Below the pieces are notes generated by a model, which was given only the letters and a program-made list of their open reading frames with translations, did no database searches and had not been told where the DNA came from. Made by a program: the position numbers and the translations under genes. A stretch of 64,000 nucleotides of DNA, taken from Sequoia sempervirens. Taxonomy: Eukaryota; Streptophyta; Pinopsida; Cupressales; Cupressaceae. The stretch lies in NCBI GenBank assembly GCA_007258455.2, contig VDFB02275666.1, positions 62,001 through 126,000 on the forward strand, given 5' to 3'. This document shows positions 22,473-34,958 of the stretch, in pieces (position 1 is the stretch's first letter; each line of letters begins with the position of its first letter).

Positions 22473-24653
22473 TGTAATACCTCTCTGTTTTGCGTTCTGG
22501 CTGGACCGTGTGTCCTTGGTTGCTTTGACATGTTTTTTGGTTGTTGAGATGTATCATGTGTGTGTGATTTGATAGATAATTATAGAGCGATAGTTTAATT
22601 GGTTTGATGTGCTGTATCTTATCGAATGCTTTATTTGTCATATTTTAAATTGGTGTAAGGATGATTAGTTATTGTAACATGTTATTGCATGAGATATTTG
22701 TTTATGATGGAACTGTCAGTGTATGATGAGTGTATTGGTGAAGGGGACGGGATTGTATTACTCGCTTACGAGCGCCTTACGATTTTGAGATTTCCTCTTC
22801 ACGGTGTGTTTGATCATATTATATCTATGCATGTTCGATGTAATCTTTGTTCGCATTGAGAGATAGTAGCTAGGTTTTCCGTGCCAAGTTGTCACCCTAG
22901 TCATAGTGTGTTGTCGGGTTGTCATCAAGTTTAGTTGTTTTGATTTGGTCCATTTCACCTTGAGTATTTATTTAATTTCATATTTTAAAAGGTTATTAAA
23001 TGGTGGGGGTAGTTAAAATGATGTTTAAATGTGATTTATTTTATTGATTGATTTGATTTAATTAATAAATTAGATTGAGTTTATTAATTAATTAGATTAA
23101 TGGTGATATATTAAATGAGATAGTGGTTTTGACATTATTGTATATTATGATTTAATTAAAATAAAAGTAAAAATCATGTAAAATATTTAAATTAAATTTA
23201 AAATAAAATAAAATAAAATAAATAGAAATGTGTTTTAAATTTCTCTTTTTGAAATTTTAGGATAAATAAATTCTTTGCAAATTTTGAAACGCTTTTGTTT
23301 AAAAGAAATTTTCAAAAATGCATAAAATTTCAAGTTTGAAAGTAAAATTGTTTTAAACTTAAAAAATGGAAAATATCCCCAAAATTGTAATAAATTTTGG
23401 TGGTTGGAATATTTTGGGGAGATTGACCAAATTTGGGGAAGAAAATAAGGAGGTTTTGGCATTCTTGGAATTTGGCTGTGCGAAAATTGGGAGAAGAGTT
23501 CAAGTTTTGTGGATGCAATTTGGGAGAAGAGTTCAAGTGGATGCAATTTGGGAATTTGGAAAGGCTTGGATGCAATTTGGAATCTGGAAAAGCTTTGGAG
23601 GAGTTGGAGTTTTCACCTCATCTTTCTTCTCAAACTCTTCATTCAAGCTTCAAATCACAGGTTTTTCTTTATTTATTTGTGTATGAAATTTGTATTTTCA
23701 GTTTAAATCTTGTTTGCAAATTCTTTGTTGAAATCTTGATTAAATCTTAAGAATAAATTAGATTATTGTTGTGAAATCAAAACTTGCAATAGAAATCCTC
23801 CATTTTAACAATAGAAATTTGAATAAAACAAAGTGGAATAAAAAATCTTTGTGTGGGTATTTGAAAAATTTCATTATGTTTTCTTTTTAAATTAAATGTC
23901 GCTGGGTTTTGTTATTCTGTAGAATATTTGCCCAATTTGGGCTGTGGGATGATATAAATATGTATATATAAAATCTTCACTTCTTTTTTTACATATAAAA
24001 TCTACGCAAGCTGAAAGTTTTGTCTTTAAAAAAAAAAAAGTTGTTTATTTAAAAAATTTCTGTGTGAATTCGTTCTGGGAAGAACCAGAACAGGTGGTCG
24101 TTTTTTCCTTGTATTGGAAATTTATTTATAAAAAAAAAAAAAAATTTAAATTATTGGTTTGGGGCTGGGCGCTGCCCACAGCCACCCCCCACCATGGGAG
24201 GCGCTGGCTGTGAAGGCAGCGACCCCCATGTGGGGAGGGGCTGCGTAGCAGTCCCCAGCAGGGGCTGCGCCCCTGTTCTGGGGCCTGCGCAGCAGCTTTT
24301 CCTTTGTTTTGTTTTTTTATTTTATTTTTATAAAATATAAATTATATATATATTTTTTATATATAGTATATAATATATATTGTATATATGTTATTTAATT
24401 ATAATATATATATAATATATTTATTTATTTATGTATATTTGTTTTTTTTTTTAAATAATAATAAAATAATAATAATGAATAAATAAATAAATTTTTAAAA
24501 TTTTATATATATATATGATTGCAAATATATATATTTATGTGTATATCTCTTGGATATAGTTAATTAACAAATTGGGTTGTTTTTAAAAAAATTTAGAATT
24601 TAAATTGATATTTGAAATAAATAATTAATTAATATTTATATATTTAAACGAAT

Positions 24654-25075
24654 ATAAATATATTCATTTTAAGTTGGTTATCCTATTATCATAGATCGAA
24701 TTAAAATTGGTGTTATAATGAATGTTTCTATTTAAAAGTTGATTTTATAATATATGATTTTTTGTTTATTATTTAAAAGTCGAGGTTATAATCAAATTAT
24801 TTTATTTAAAAAGATTATTTTTATCCTTATCTATATATTCATATTATTTAAATATACTCATATTTTTATCCTTATCTATATATTCATATTTAAATATATT
24901 AATCTTAAGTTGGTTATCTTATTCTCATAGATCGAATTAAAATTGGTTTTATAATGAATGTTTCTATTTAAAAGTTGATTTTATAATATATGTTTTTTTG
25001 TTTATTATTTAAAAGTCGAGGTTATAATCAAATTATTTTATTTAAAAAGATTATTTTTATCCTTATCTATGATTG
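24654..25075. repeat. Tandem duplication of about 237 bp inside the solo LTR
   Basis: The stretch from TTAAGTTGGTTATC to TTTTTATCCTTATCTAT at about 24670-24845 recurs at about 24905-25070 with few changes. Confidence 0.85.
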
Positions 25076-25159
25076 AGCAAGTAAAATTAAATTTTTGGTT
25101 TAAATCCTTTAATGTCGACAATGTGATTTGATGACTTTTAAGTGCGTGCAAATAATGTT

Positions 25160-25375
25160 AATAATTTAATTGACTTCATGCACTATGTTATTGCTTGGAT
25201 TGGGTTTAGGAAACCCTAACATTAGATATTGAGTTGCCTATGATGCTTTTTAAATCTTGTTTCGTTCAATAATTTAATTGACTTCATGCACTATGTTATT
25301 GCTTGGATTGGGTTTAGGAAACCCTAACATTAGATATTGAGTTGCCTATGATGCTTTTTAAATCTTGTTTCGTTC
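25160..25375. repeat. Perfect 108-bp tandem duplication
   Basis: 25160-25267 and 25268-25375 appear identical by eye, running from AATAATTTAATTG to TTGTTTCGTTC. Identity inside otherwise diverged DNA means a recent duplication or an assembly artefact. Confidence 0.9.
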
Positions 25376-25489
25376 ATTCTCGATGTTGTGCAAAATGAGT
25401 AAATGCCCTGAAGTCTTCTAGATAGGGTTTCATTCCTTTGTATGGGTTGTCGTTATGATAGTCAACCTTTGGATTGTCTTGGTTTTTGT

Positions 25490-25735
25490 GCCTCCTTTGG
25501 TTTAGGAGTGGGTTTTGAGTTTTGTGTCTCATTTGGATTAGGAGTGGAGTATGTGTTTTGTTGCCTCTAGTGCTTGGAGAGGGTTTTGACCTTGTTACCT
25601 CCAGTGTTTGGAGAGGGTTTTGACCTTTGTTTCCTCCAGTGTTTGGAGAGGGTTTTGTACTTTTGTTTCCTCCAGTGTTTAGAGTGAATTTCTTTTATTT
25701 ATTGTCTCCTTGGTCTGGAGAGGTCGTCTTATTTG
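25490..25735. repeat. Minisatellite, 40-45 bp unit
   Basis: About five degenerate units share the pattern TTTGTTTCCTCCAGTG, TTTGGAGAGGGTTTTGACC. The middle units at 25560-25680 are nearly identical; the outer ones are diverged. Confidence 0.8.
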
Positions 25736-26773
25736 GTTATTCATTTTGGTTTATACCGTGTATGTTGTCGATAGGAGAGTGGCTCTTTGTGGGGGTCTGA
25801 CACACAAAGGGGCGTCAGGGTAACTCACATAGGGTTTAAGTAAGTGATAACTAAAAAAAGAATTAATGAAAAACTCTCAGACTAATTAAGATAATTAATG
25901 TCTCTCTCATAATTCATTCGCTTTTAAAGTTTGAGATGAGACGAGAAGCGCAGTTGGTATGAGGGTCCAGCGGCTGGTAGAGTTGAGCCAAGATAGCCCA
26001 AGATGTGGGTTCGGTTGCCTTAGACAGTTGAGCCAAGGTAACTCGTAGCAAATGTCGTGACACTCTCTCTATGTCAACCAGAAGTCAGTTTGTTGTACTG
26101 CGTAAAAGATCATTGTTCTTTAGAAGCATTGTAACCTTTGTGTTAAGTGATGTTGTACTTGTATCCATTCAGTTTGGTTATGTTTTAACCTATGCCTAGA
26201 GGTAAATGATCTTGTTTAGGAATTCCTGGTTACTATCTCCTAGCACAGGGGCTGAGCCTTTGGGTATCAAACGGTTGGGTGGAACGTACACCTTAATCCA
26301 TTGGGTTGTCTTCTTGTTCATGTGGACGAGATTTCCAGTTGGGGAGCTCGTGGGTTCCAGTATCTTTTCATGCTTTATTCTTTTCAGTGGTATATGGTAT
26401 TTCTTTACCCCTCATTTATTATCGAGGTGGAATTTGTAATATGTAATCATGCTTATTGGATTTATCTCATTGAGGGAATGAGTGTTGTAATCATGTTGTA
26501 AATTATATTATTGGAATCAAGTGGTATCTCATATTCTTTGATGCAAATTATTATGTATGGAATGCATGTGAACTTAATTGTTATGCAATTAAATGTTATG
26601 GTGATAATTCATGTTTCTTGTTTGGGTTTAAGTAACTCAGTCTCGTAACCTTAGGGGATTGGTTGCCAATGGATAGTGAACTTGCATGTTAATTGTTCTT
26701 TTTAAAAAAAAAAATTAATTCGTTTGTGTAGTAAATTGCAACTTCCCCTAGGGTTGCGTGGCGGGGCATTACA

Positions 26774-26778
26774 GAGAT
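26774..26778. repeat. Target-site duplication GAGAT, right copy
   Basis: It matches 22468-22472 and abuts the ATTACA end of the 4.3-kb solo LTR. Confidence 0.88.
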
Positions 26779-29770
26779 TTGGAGATGTATGAAATGGATG
26801 GATGAGATGCAAAGTTAGTTTGACATTTGTAGTAAGTGTATTTAATTAAAAAGATTATTTAATAATTTATGGCATCAGGAAAATTCACAAACTTTTAATG
26901 CGATAAATTTTTGAGGCAGTGAATTCCTCGTGGTAAGTTTTCCTTGGGGTGAATTTGTCATGGTGGTGAATATTCATGCAGTGAATTGTTAGCAGTTATT
27001 AGAGAAGTGTGATGTGGAAGGATAAATTAATTCAATAGATATAATAAATAAATAAATAATAAGGAGCGTGGGAGGGTTTGTGGAATCCCCACACCCCTTG
27101 TAGACACATTAAATAATTGTTAGTTGTCAGGTGCCTAATCATACTTGGGACACTCGATGGATGTTTGAGATGGCCCTGGTTGCCTTGGGTTCAATGAGGC
27201 ATCCACTAATTGTTTCTTGCCATCCTCAATAATGGGAACACGCTTACTGGATGTTTTCAATTTTTCTCTGTTGGGGGGACAATTAGGGGACGTTCTTTGA
27301 TATCATGTTGTCCCCGAAATGCCTAAGAAGACAGGGGTTTGAGGTGTGGGCATGCATCTTCATGTAACACTTATCTTGCCTTAGTGATTGTTTGATGGCA
27401 TCTTCTAATGATCAAGGGTTAATATGTCCTACCTCGGCATGGAGTCTAGGTTAAAGGACACTAATGAAATTGAAAAATAATGATTGTTTGTCAAAGTTAT
27501 GTTGTACCTTAATATTGCGAGCTTTCCATCCTCTAATTAATGTGTGGGCAGATTGGGTGTCTAGTTGCTTGATTGTAACAAAGTTTGGAAGTTATTTTCT
27601 TCAAGGTTGGCTACTTGGCATTTTGTTAGTTCCTGCCAGGAACTATTGCAAAGGCTTTTTTTTGTTCAGCCAATCAATCGTTAGATTTATTTTGAACTAT
27701 GGCTATGAACAAGTTGTAGGTTTTTTTACAAAAAAATTTATGCAGAATATTTTGGTGGTCTCTGATTGGCATTGTAGATGGCTCGGAGATGCATTTGCAG
27801 CTTCCAATGCAAGAGACCACACGAGTTTTGAAGGAGGCGCTTGCAAGTTTCGACAGTTGGTGATTAGGGTGATTAAATGGAAAGGAGACAGTTGGAGTTA
27901 CAGGCGTCACAAACAGCAATGACGGTAAGCTCTCTAAAAATTCATCATTTTCTTGTGATCTTTTGATAAAGATGCACAAACTTCTTATGTGGGTATTGTG
28001 TTTTACATACAACGTCTGCCCTAAATGTCATGAGGTTGTCGTGGGAAAGTATGGTGCCAACAAGCTGGAAGAGTGGCACATATCCCTGTGATTCTTAATA
28101 GGATGAGGTAACCTACATAGATGGCTGCATTACCTCACTGTAAGATCTCCATTACTTTTTACATAAGAAGTCTGTAACCTTATTATTTGTTTCTGGTTTA
28201 CTATTTTGAAGATCCAAAAAACCAAAATATAGAGAAACGTGAAAGGCTATGAGATGAATTGAGACAGATATGAGTTAAGATGAGATAGATAATATATAAT
28301 ACCCATCAAGGAAAATGGATTGTAGCGCCTGTAAATAATTGGTATACCTATATTTGTTTAGGAAAGAGTTTTTTAGCAATGTCTAGTTTTAAGTTATTAT
28401 AAATGTATTTGTTCTTGTACAAAATATTATCAGGCATGGGGTTGAAGGGATCTCTCTCAAATCAAATCAGTTCTCTGACAGCACTTCAAACTTTGTAAGC
28501 TCCAAATACTGGACTAAATAGAATGAATACTGTAAATAACAATTTTAGTCATTATAAAATGGGTTTGTACTTTTATTCGTTTGAAAATTTCAGAGATTTC
28601 TCCTACAATACATACTTGACCAGAAAGCTTCCAAATAGTATATGAAACTTGGTCTCCTTAAAAATATATTTAAATCAAACACAATACCCTACAAAATTTA
28701 AGGCGTATTTACTATCTTATTTTATATTTTGCAATAATATTCACTGCAGAGCTCTCTTTTTTAATGAGTAATAAATTTCTATTACCCACAGGATTGTTGG
28801 AATTTCTAATCTGAGTCAAAATATTAAATTTGATACTACGAGCTCTTTCATCTATGAAACAAATCTTATTCGTCAAAGTATTCCATTTGATACTATGAGC
28901 CCTTGCATCTGCCATTTCAAAGAATGTAGATGCCAACAAGCTCTTATAGCATTCTTAATCTTTTTCCCTTGGTCTTGACTCTTGAGTATTCATCTAGTTA
29001 TCCTTAATACACCCCTTTTTTCTTGAAATGAGCAACAAAAAAACATTTAAATCATGTGGACCTTCATGGTTCTACCTGATTTGCATTGCCAGGAGCAGTT
29101 TACAACTGTTTCTACCTTCTTGCAACTGAGACTTACAGTATTAGCTAAGCCCAACTTCCTCTATAATGCCTTGACTGCATGTGCTTTGCCAAAACTTATA
29201 TTTAAAACAATGTGTTTTTCAATGTACTCTTATATGGAATTAGCCTTCTTTCTGTCATGATAAGATGGGAACCAACTTCAGCTTTCTTGTAAAGCTCTTT
29301 TCTGGTCTTTCTGAGCATTTTTCTGTTTATCCCATAGGCCTTCCAAAAAACTCCCTTCCACAACAATGAACCTTTTGCTGTAAGCAAAAACATTAGATAG
29401 TTCTTGCAGCCAAGGTCCTGGACATCAACACAATTCAAAAATTAAGCATTAAATGTTAGCATATTGTATTAAGGATTTTTTGTTAAGTAGAATCTGTTAA
29501 GAATGAGTATCTAGGTGAATTGAAATGCCTTTTGAAATCCTTGCATAGGGCTCTTGAAACCGGAACCGGCCAAACTCATTATTAAATTTTAAAAACACTC
29601 TAGTATATGGTTCAATATTTGACAAATACATTGAATTGCTGGATGGGCATGATCGTTGGCATTTTGTTGCAACAATATCAATAACTATCACTGTGATACC
29701 AGCGATCTATATTCTCAGAAGGAGGTCTGTTAGAAGTCCTCTTTCATATGCATTCTTTGTTCTTTTTCTA
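26779..29770. other. No recognisable gene
   Basis: An open frame at 27464-27922 (152 codons) has a Trp/Cys/Phe-rich composition without family motifs and is probably chance. Nothing else supports coding. GTGAATT-type words occur at 26875-27000. Confidence 0.4.
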
Positions 29771-29772
29771 GG

Positions 29773-29970
29773 GTGGAAAGTGGGAAAATATTAATGAATA
29801 CACATGTTACACAGTACATGTGAGTGGTACAAAAGGATTGTTTAGTGATGTCTACCCTACACGTTTACATGGATGGTCAAGTGATGATGACCAGACACAT
29901 TTTGATGGTGCTCACTTGGTCATTCTTCCAGATCCTGTTACTGTCTATACTATGGAAAACATTTTACTTT
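29773..29970 (+). pseudogene. Possible host-gene exon, unrecognised
   Basis: A clean acceptor (TTCTTTTTCTAG, ending 29772) precedes a protein-like stretch. One frame gives WENINEYTCYTVH, then one nucleotide out of frame comes GTKGLFSDVYPTRLHGWSSD, then DDQTHFDGAHLVILPDPVTV, staying open to about 30014. The composition and acceptor argue for a real exon with a single-base indel. I cannot name the family. It lies 1.1 kb upstream of the kinesin exons on the same strand but does not resemble a kinesin. Confidence 0.35.
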
Positions 29971-31032
29971 GTGCAAAACAAGAAGCATCTTTCGATTTTC
30001 TTTATCTTTTGTAATTTTTACTTTAAAACTAACAGTGAAATTTGAAATTTCTTTTTACACTTTAGAACACTCTTTTGATGTTTTTAATGCATTTATTATG
30101 GACCTATGGTATACTGGTTTTCAATAGTTGAATAATTGAAAGGTTGTACTTGTCTTTTTCAACAATCCCTATCTTATCTGTGTTTTTGCGCAGAGATTTA
30201 ATTTTATACTTTGCAAAATATTATCTGCTTGAAGATGCATCTTAGTGTTTTTGAACTTTTGAGTATTGGCCTATAATCTAAGTTTTGATTCTTTTTTATC
30301 TATACACTGGTTGGAACTTACCAGGAATGTAAATTTGTAATGATTGAAGGCTGCTGATTAGTACACTATGGCCATAATCTACCATGAATGTAAATTCTTG
30401 ATGGTGACACTACCAATGGGTGCATGTCAACTAGTGAGGCTTGCTTCACAATTTAGGAAATATTTTGTAGTTTGACAACTCTACTCTTTTCTTCAAATTA
30501 TTAATATCTAGCTTGCCTATTTGTTTCATTGCACTCAAACATACCCTTCTGGAAGATGCTTTCTATTTGTAGTTTGATTCTATCAATGGAAGCTGAGGAA
30601 ACAGGACCACATGCACACATTTCACAAATACTCTCATTGACTTACAATGGATAGCGTAAGTTGTTTGTAGGTTTGTTATGTAGATACAACTACATCATTG
30701 CATTTGTGAAATTTTAATTCTATTTGTAAGCAAACACATCAGATTCTACCTATGGTTCAGCATGTGCTTCGATGAAGATACAACTTCTGTTGATTTCTTC
30801 ATTTGCACTACACTTTATACTTTGATTTTGGCCTAGCAGGGTTAGTAGTGACAGATGTCACCTAGTGCTTAGCTTTATGTGTACTAGGGACTTAGCAAGT
30901 CATTGCAGTACTTATACTGGCTAATATGGAATAGAGAGAAAAACACCAGACAATATGTTGTTTGCCTTTTCTTTATGTCACTGATAATAGCTGTTTGCTT
31001 TAAAATTCATTCTACCATCTATGCTTTTCCAG

Positions 31033-32845
31033 GTTGTTATTCAAAATTTTCCTCTTAGTGACATTAAAGTTGCTTCTCAAGGTCATTCAAGATGTGTCAA
31101 ACAGGATAGTTCCCACACTTTAACATGGTTGGGGAACCCAGAATCTCGTTTTACATTTGACCTTGTAGCTGGTGAAAAGATAACTCAGGTCAATACTTAG
31201 TTCTTAGAATAAAATATAACCTATTGTATGTTGTTATCTTATTACTCCAATTTTTGTACCATCTAAAACTATGAATGAATGTAGGACAACTGTTCAGAGT
31301 TGCTGGATTGCCCATGGTTGAGAATTTCATGAGAGGATATAATAGCTGCATGTTTGTATATGGCCAAGCAAGACCGTTCTTTGTTAACTGTTCTTACTTA
31401 TCTCATCCCTATCGTTCTTTTGGTTTTTTTTTATAATTAACATAACACTTCATTCCACTAGTTTGTTGTCATGTTATTTTAAACACGTTTTATATTGGAT
31501 TCTATCTAATTATATTGTTTTAAATTCTTGCTTATTCCTTCTGACAATTTTCTTTTTGCTTCCATAAAATTGACTTGTTTTCTGACTCATTCAGACTGGC
31601 AGTGGGAAAACACATACTATGCTTGGTGACATTGAGGATGCGGAGAAAAAACTGAGTGCAAATTGTGGAATGACACCGTGTGGTTTTGAGCATTTATTCA
31701 CAAGAATTCATAAGGTTTGTAAATCTATGTTTGGGTTTGGGTTTACTCTTCAGTTTCATTGGCAACCTACTTGTTGACAGCTCACTGATTTCAAGTATCC
31801 CATAGGAAGAGGATACTAGAAGAGAAGAAAAATTGAAGTTTGTTTGCAAGTGCTCCTTTCTAGAGATATACAACGAGCAGTTTGCTGATCTCCTAGAGCC
31901 ATCATCAACAAATTTGTAGGCAAGAAAGTGACATCTTTTTTTCAATTTATTGTAGACAACTGATCTAAGCATTGTGTTGATTACTTATAATGCAATCTTA
32001 CTTGATATCTTCTGATGCAAAGATGAGGGAAGATGCTAAGAAGGGAGTATATGTGGAAAATCTTGTAGAAATTGAGGTGAAAGGTGTTAATGATGTTATT
32101 AAGTTGTTCCTTCAGGTCATATATTGCAATAGCTTCCGATTTCTGACTTTCTTCATGATGAGAATTGTTGATTGTTAAGGAAGAAATATTTTGCAAAGCT
32201 AATTTTATTTTTCCACTTCAGGGTGCTGCAAACAGAGAAGTTGCAGCAACGAATATGAACCATGCTAGCAGCTGCTCTCATAGTGTATTTACTTGTATCA
32301 TTGAAAACAAGGTAAAGCAGATTTCTGTTTTCCCAATATTTTGTGTCAGTCATGCCACTTTTTGGCTGTAGTCCACCCTTGGAACCAAAATTTTTTAAGG
32401 TTTGCAAATCATGTTTAACTTCAAATTGATCAGAATTAAAATCTAAAATCCTATCTCTTCTTGAGAAAAATAAAATTTCTCTTGTTGAAAGTTCTGTTTA
32501 TAATGGTAAATATAAAGCTTGTAGGGCATTCCTGTTTTAGTTGGATATCATTGTTACGTACATTGAAAAAAATGATCTATATGCTTTAATTTACCATTTT
32601 GATGAATATATTTGTTATTGTTTTCTAGTGGGAATGTCAATTCTCGACTCATCATAGATTTGGATGCTTGAATCTGGTTGACTTGGCAGGTTTAGAAAGG
32701 TACTGTGTCTATTGTAGAAAATTGTGAAGGATTTTTTGTGATTGTGCTTTTGCAAGTATAAATAAATGCAGGATAATTTGGCAGTTGAACAACTTATAAT
32801 AATAATTGATTTAAGAGGCAGAAGAGTTCTACTGCCAGCAAATTA
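31033..32845 (+). pseudogene. Kinesin-12 (PAKRP1/KIN12A-like) motor domain, truncated and frameshifted
   Basis: Exons with AG/GT borders: 31033-31188, 31285-31367, 31595-31714, 31806-31915, about 32021-32115, 32222-32311, 32629-32699, and a start at 32818. They encode in order the ESRFTFDLVAGEKITQ strand, LFRVAGLPMVENFMRGYNSC, the P-loop GQ|TGSGKT split by an intron, FLEIYNEQFADLLEPSSTN, GVYVENLVEIEVKGV, switch I and switch II. This order and wording is the plant phragmoplast kinesin-12 of cytokinesis. Damage: one base is missing at the start of exon 2, its donor is GC, switch I reads SSCSH instead of SSRSH, and switch II reads LAGLE instead of LAGSE. Homology stops shortly after RQKSS. No N-terminal exon or tail is present. 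Confidence 0.88.
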
Positions 32846-32849
32846 ACTT

Positions 32850-33853
32850 GTATCTATGCTCTCACTAACTTTGAAGCCTCTATTGCTAGGCTGGTCTTGC
32901 TAAGAAAGTTAAGGACGATGGGTTGAATGCTTCTATGTTGATTGCCACATTTTCCTTATGGATTCCACCAATGAACTCTTTGTGGAAATGACATCACATC
33001 GTTGGAGATGTACTCATCCAAGAGCGTGGGTACCTTCCATATCCTAACAAATAAGAGAATATGCCTCCACAACATCCCTCTCATATCCACAACATCTTGC
33101 ATCCCCAACTTTTAATTTGGTCCACCACTCTAGAAGGAGCCTGGTTTGGAATCATGCAATAGATCTGGAGATCTGAGTCAGCGAATATGATCTACAATTT
33201 GATCTTCAATCATTCAAATACCTAAACTATATGTTTGAAATTATATTGGTTTCTTTAGGCATAACACATAACTTGTTTACAAAAGCAAGGCCTAGAAAAT
33301 GGACGATTGATTTCTAACTTGCCATGTTTATGTGAGACCATAAAAAACTCACCACCAAGCCTAGGTATAAGTTGAAAGACTCTTAATGTTAATTAAAACA
33401 ACCAACAACTCCTTGAGAACATTGAGATTGACTTGCAAAGCCTTCAAATGACAATCTACAATAGCCTCAACAACTAGAAACACTTTAGGATTAGAAGAAG
33501 ATATAGCTTTGTCATAATTAGGAAGAAAAACATGAAGCACCCGATCTCTTAAGATGTTTGTGTATCACCAATATCTCCAATTTTTAATGAAAACAAAGGC
33601 AATTAGTACCTCAAAAATGCGTAAATTCTCTAAACATACAAGACCCAACACAATTTTAACTAATTTGAGAGCCTCTACATTGAAAATGTTGCACAAACAC
33701 CTCTCAAAGACCACACCTAGGTAAAAAAGGATAATGAATTCACTCCCAAAACAACCTAATAGTATTAGAACTACTAGTAAAACCACATGCATTATATAAA
33801 TTGTCTAAGTTATAAGGTAAGTAGAGGTGTCGATTGGTGAGTCAAGATCATTA
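32850..33853. other. Unrecognised DNA between the kinesin fragment and the large element
   Basis: The kinesin reading stops abruptly near 32845 and is replaced by sequence with no recognised similarity. A hydrophobic minus-strand open frame at 33565-33792 is not supported by any motif. Confidence 0.4.
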
Positions 33854-33858
33854 GGTCC
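33854..33858. repeat. Target-site duplication GGTCC, left copy
   Basis: GGTCC directly precedes TGTTGATGG at 33859 and recurs at 57670-57674 directly after GGGCACAACA. This shows that 33859-57669 integrated as one unit. Confidence 0.95.
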
Positions 33859-34754
33859 TGTTGATGGTGTTTTTATTCACTTTTCAACACAAGCAGTGCA
33901 TAGGTGCACTACCTCTCTTGAAAGACAATCCTCCACAATCAGATTGCAGAACACTATCCCAAGGTCTCTCGGATGTCAGGTCATGACAGTGCTTAGATAC
34001 CTCAGTAGTTTGATGTGATTTGCTGGAATCACAAGGCGGTCTTACAAAAAATACAAAGCGTAGGCACAAAGCATGAAGTTGGATCTTTGAAAAGGAGTTA
34101 TTGGGATAAAAGCTATTATGAGTTGGCTGTAGGTTCGCACAGCGATCTTGAACTCCTAGTTGTTAGATTTGGCTTTACAAAGTGCAATGAACCTTAGTTT
34201 TGTTCAGTTTCTAAAAAAGGTGGAAAAAGAGCGAAGGGAAGGAAAAGTTCCTAAGTCTGAAGCTTGCTATGAATAGTAACAATGGAGTACCTGCAATGGA
34301 CAATTCCTCAAAACAATGTCCCACTTAACCAGGGATTTCACAGTATCATGGAAATTGTGCTATCTTCTAAGGGCTGCAGATGTTTCATCCTTCATTCACC
34401 ACATGCATGCATGAACCAAAGATAAAGATTTAGGGTAGCTTTATAATCAAGTCCAGGCTAACTTTGCACAGCTATCTACCTTCAGCAAATAGCAAAAAGT
34501 ATGGACTAAGGGATCATCAACAAAGCAGGAATTTTCACAGTCACCCAACAGCATTCCTAAAATTCATCTGAATAAAATGAATAGCTAACTAAACAGCAAA
34601 GAGATCTAAGTCAAGCATCTAATTATTGGAGAAATGAATCAAATAACATAAGAGAAATCAAGGAAATACACCAAGTCAATGATATTTCTTATAAATTTCT
34701 GCAGCATGCCTTTACAACAACTCAACTCTCACTTTGCAAATGAGGGGAGTGCTC

Positions 34755-34762
34755 TATTTATA
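34755..34762 (-). promoter_or_regulatory. Core promoter TATA box in the 3' LTR
   Basis: The minus strand reads CTATAAATAGAGCACTCCCC. In the 3' LTR it points out of the element towards 33.8 kb, so it could only drive flanking DNA. Its partner in the 5' LTR drives gag-pol. Confidence 0.65.
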
Positions 34763-34958
34763 GTTTTCAAAAAGCTAAATGAATGGCCAAGATTCATTAC
34801 AATTGTCTGGCCAAGATTCATTAAAAAATAGGGTTTCACCTACCCCCAAATAGATTTACAATTTAAAAACATTTTTTGTCTCTTCCCTATTTCGTCATCT
34901 AGTGGATGACACTATTGCTCTTTCGTCCTGTAGCTAATTGTTGTCTCCTTGGCTGTAG

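Larger units (their letters stand above)
22473..26773. mobile_element. Solo LTR, 4.3 kb, TGTAAT...ATTACA type
   Basis: The ends TGTAATACC and GGGGCATTACA are the inverted termini typical of large LTRs of plant Ty3/gypsy Del/Tekay-like chromoviruses, and GAGAT flanks both sides. No gag-pol is inside and no second LTR is nearby, so it is a solo LTR. It contains a GC-rich island at 24165-24300, AT-dinucleotide tracts at 24310-24540, two tandem duplications and a minisatellite. Orientation is not certain because both ends look alike. The family call rests on the termini only. Confidence 0.85.

Noticed and set aside
27464..27922. 152-codon open frame
   Set aside because: Odd Trp/Cys/Phe-rich composition, no motif, no splice or promoter context, single copy.
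33565..33792. Hydrophobic minus-strand frame of 75 codons
   Set aside because: Leu/Val/Phe-rich translation of AT-rich DNA, no family signature.
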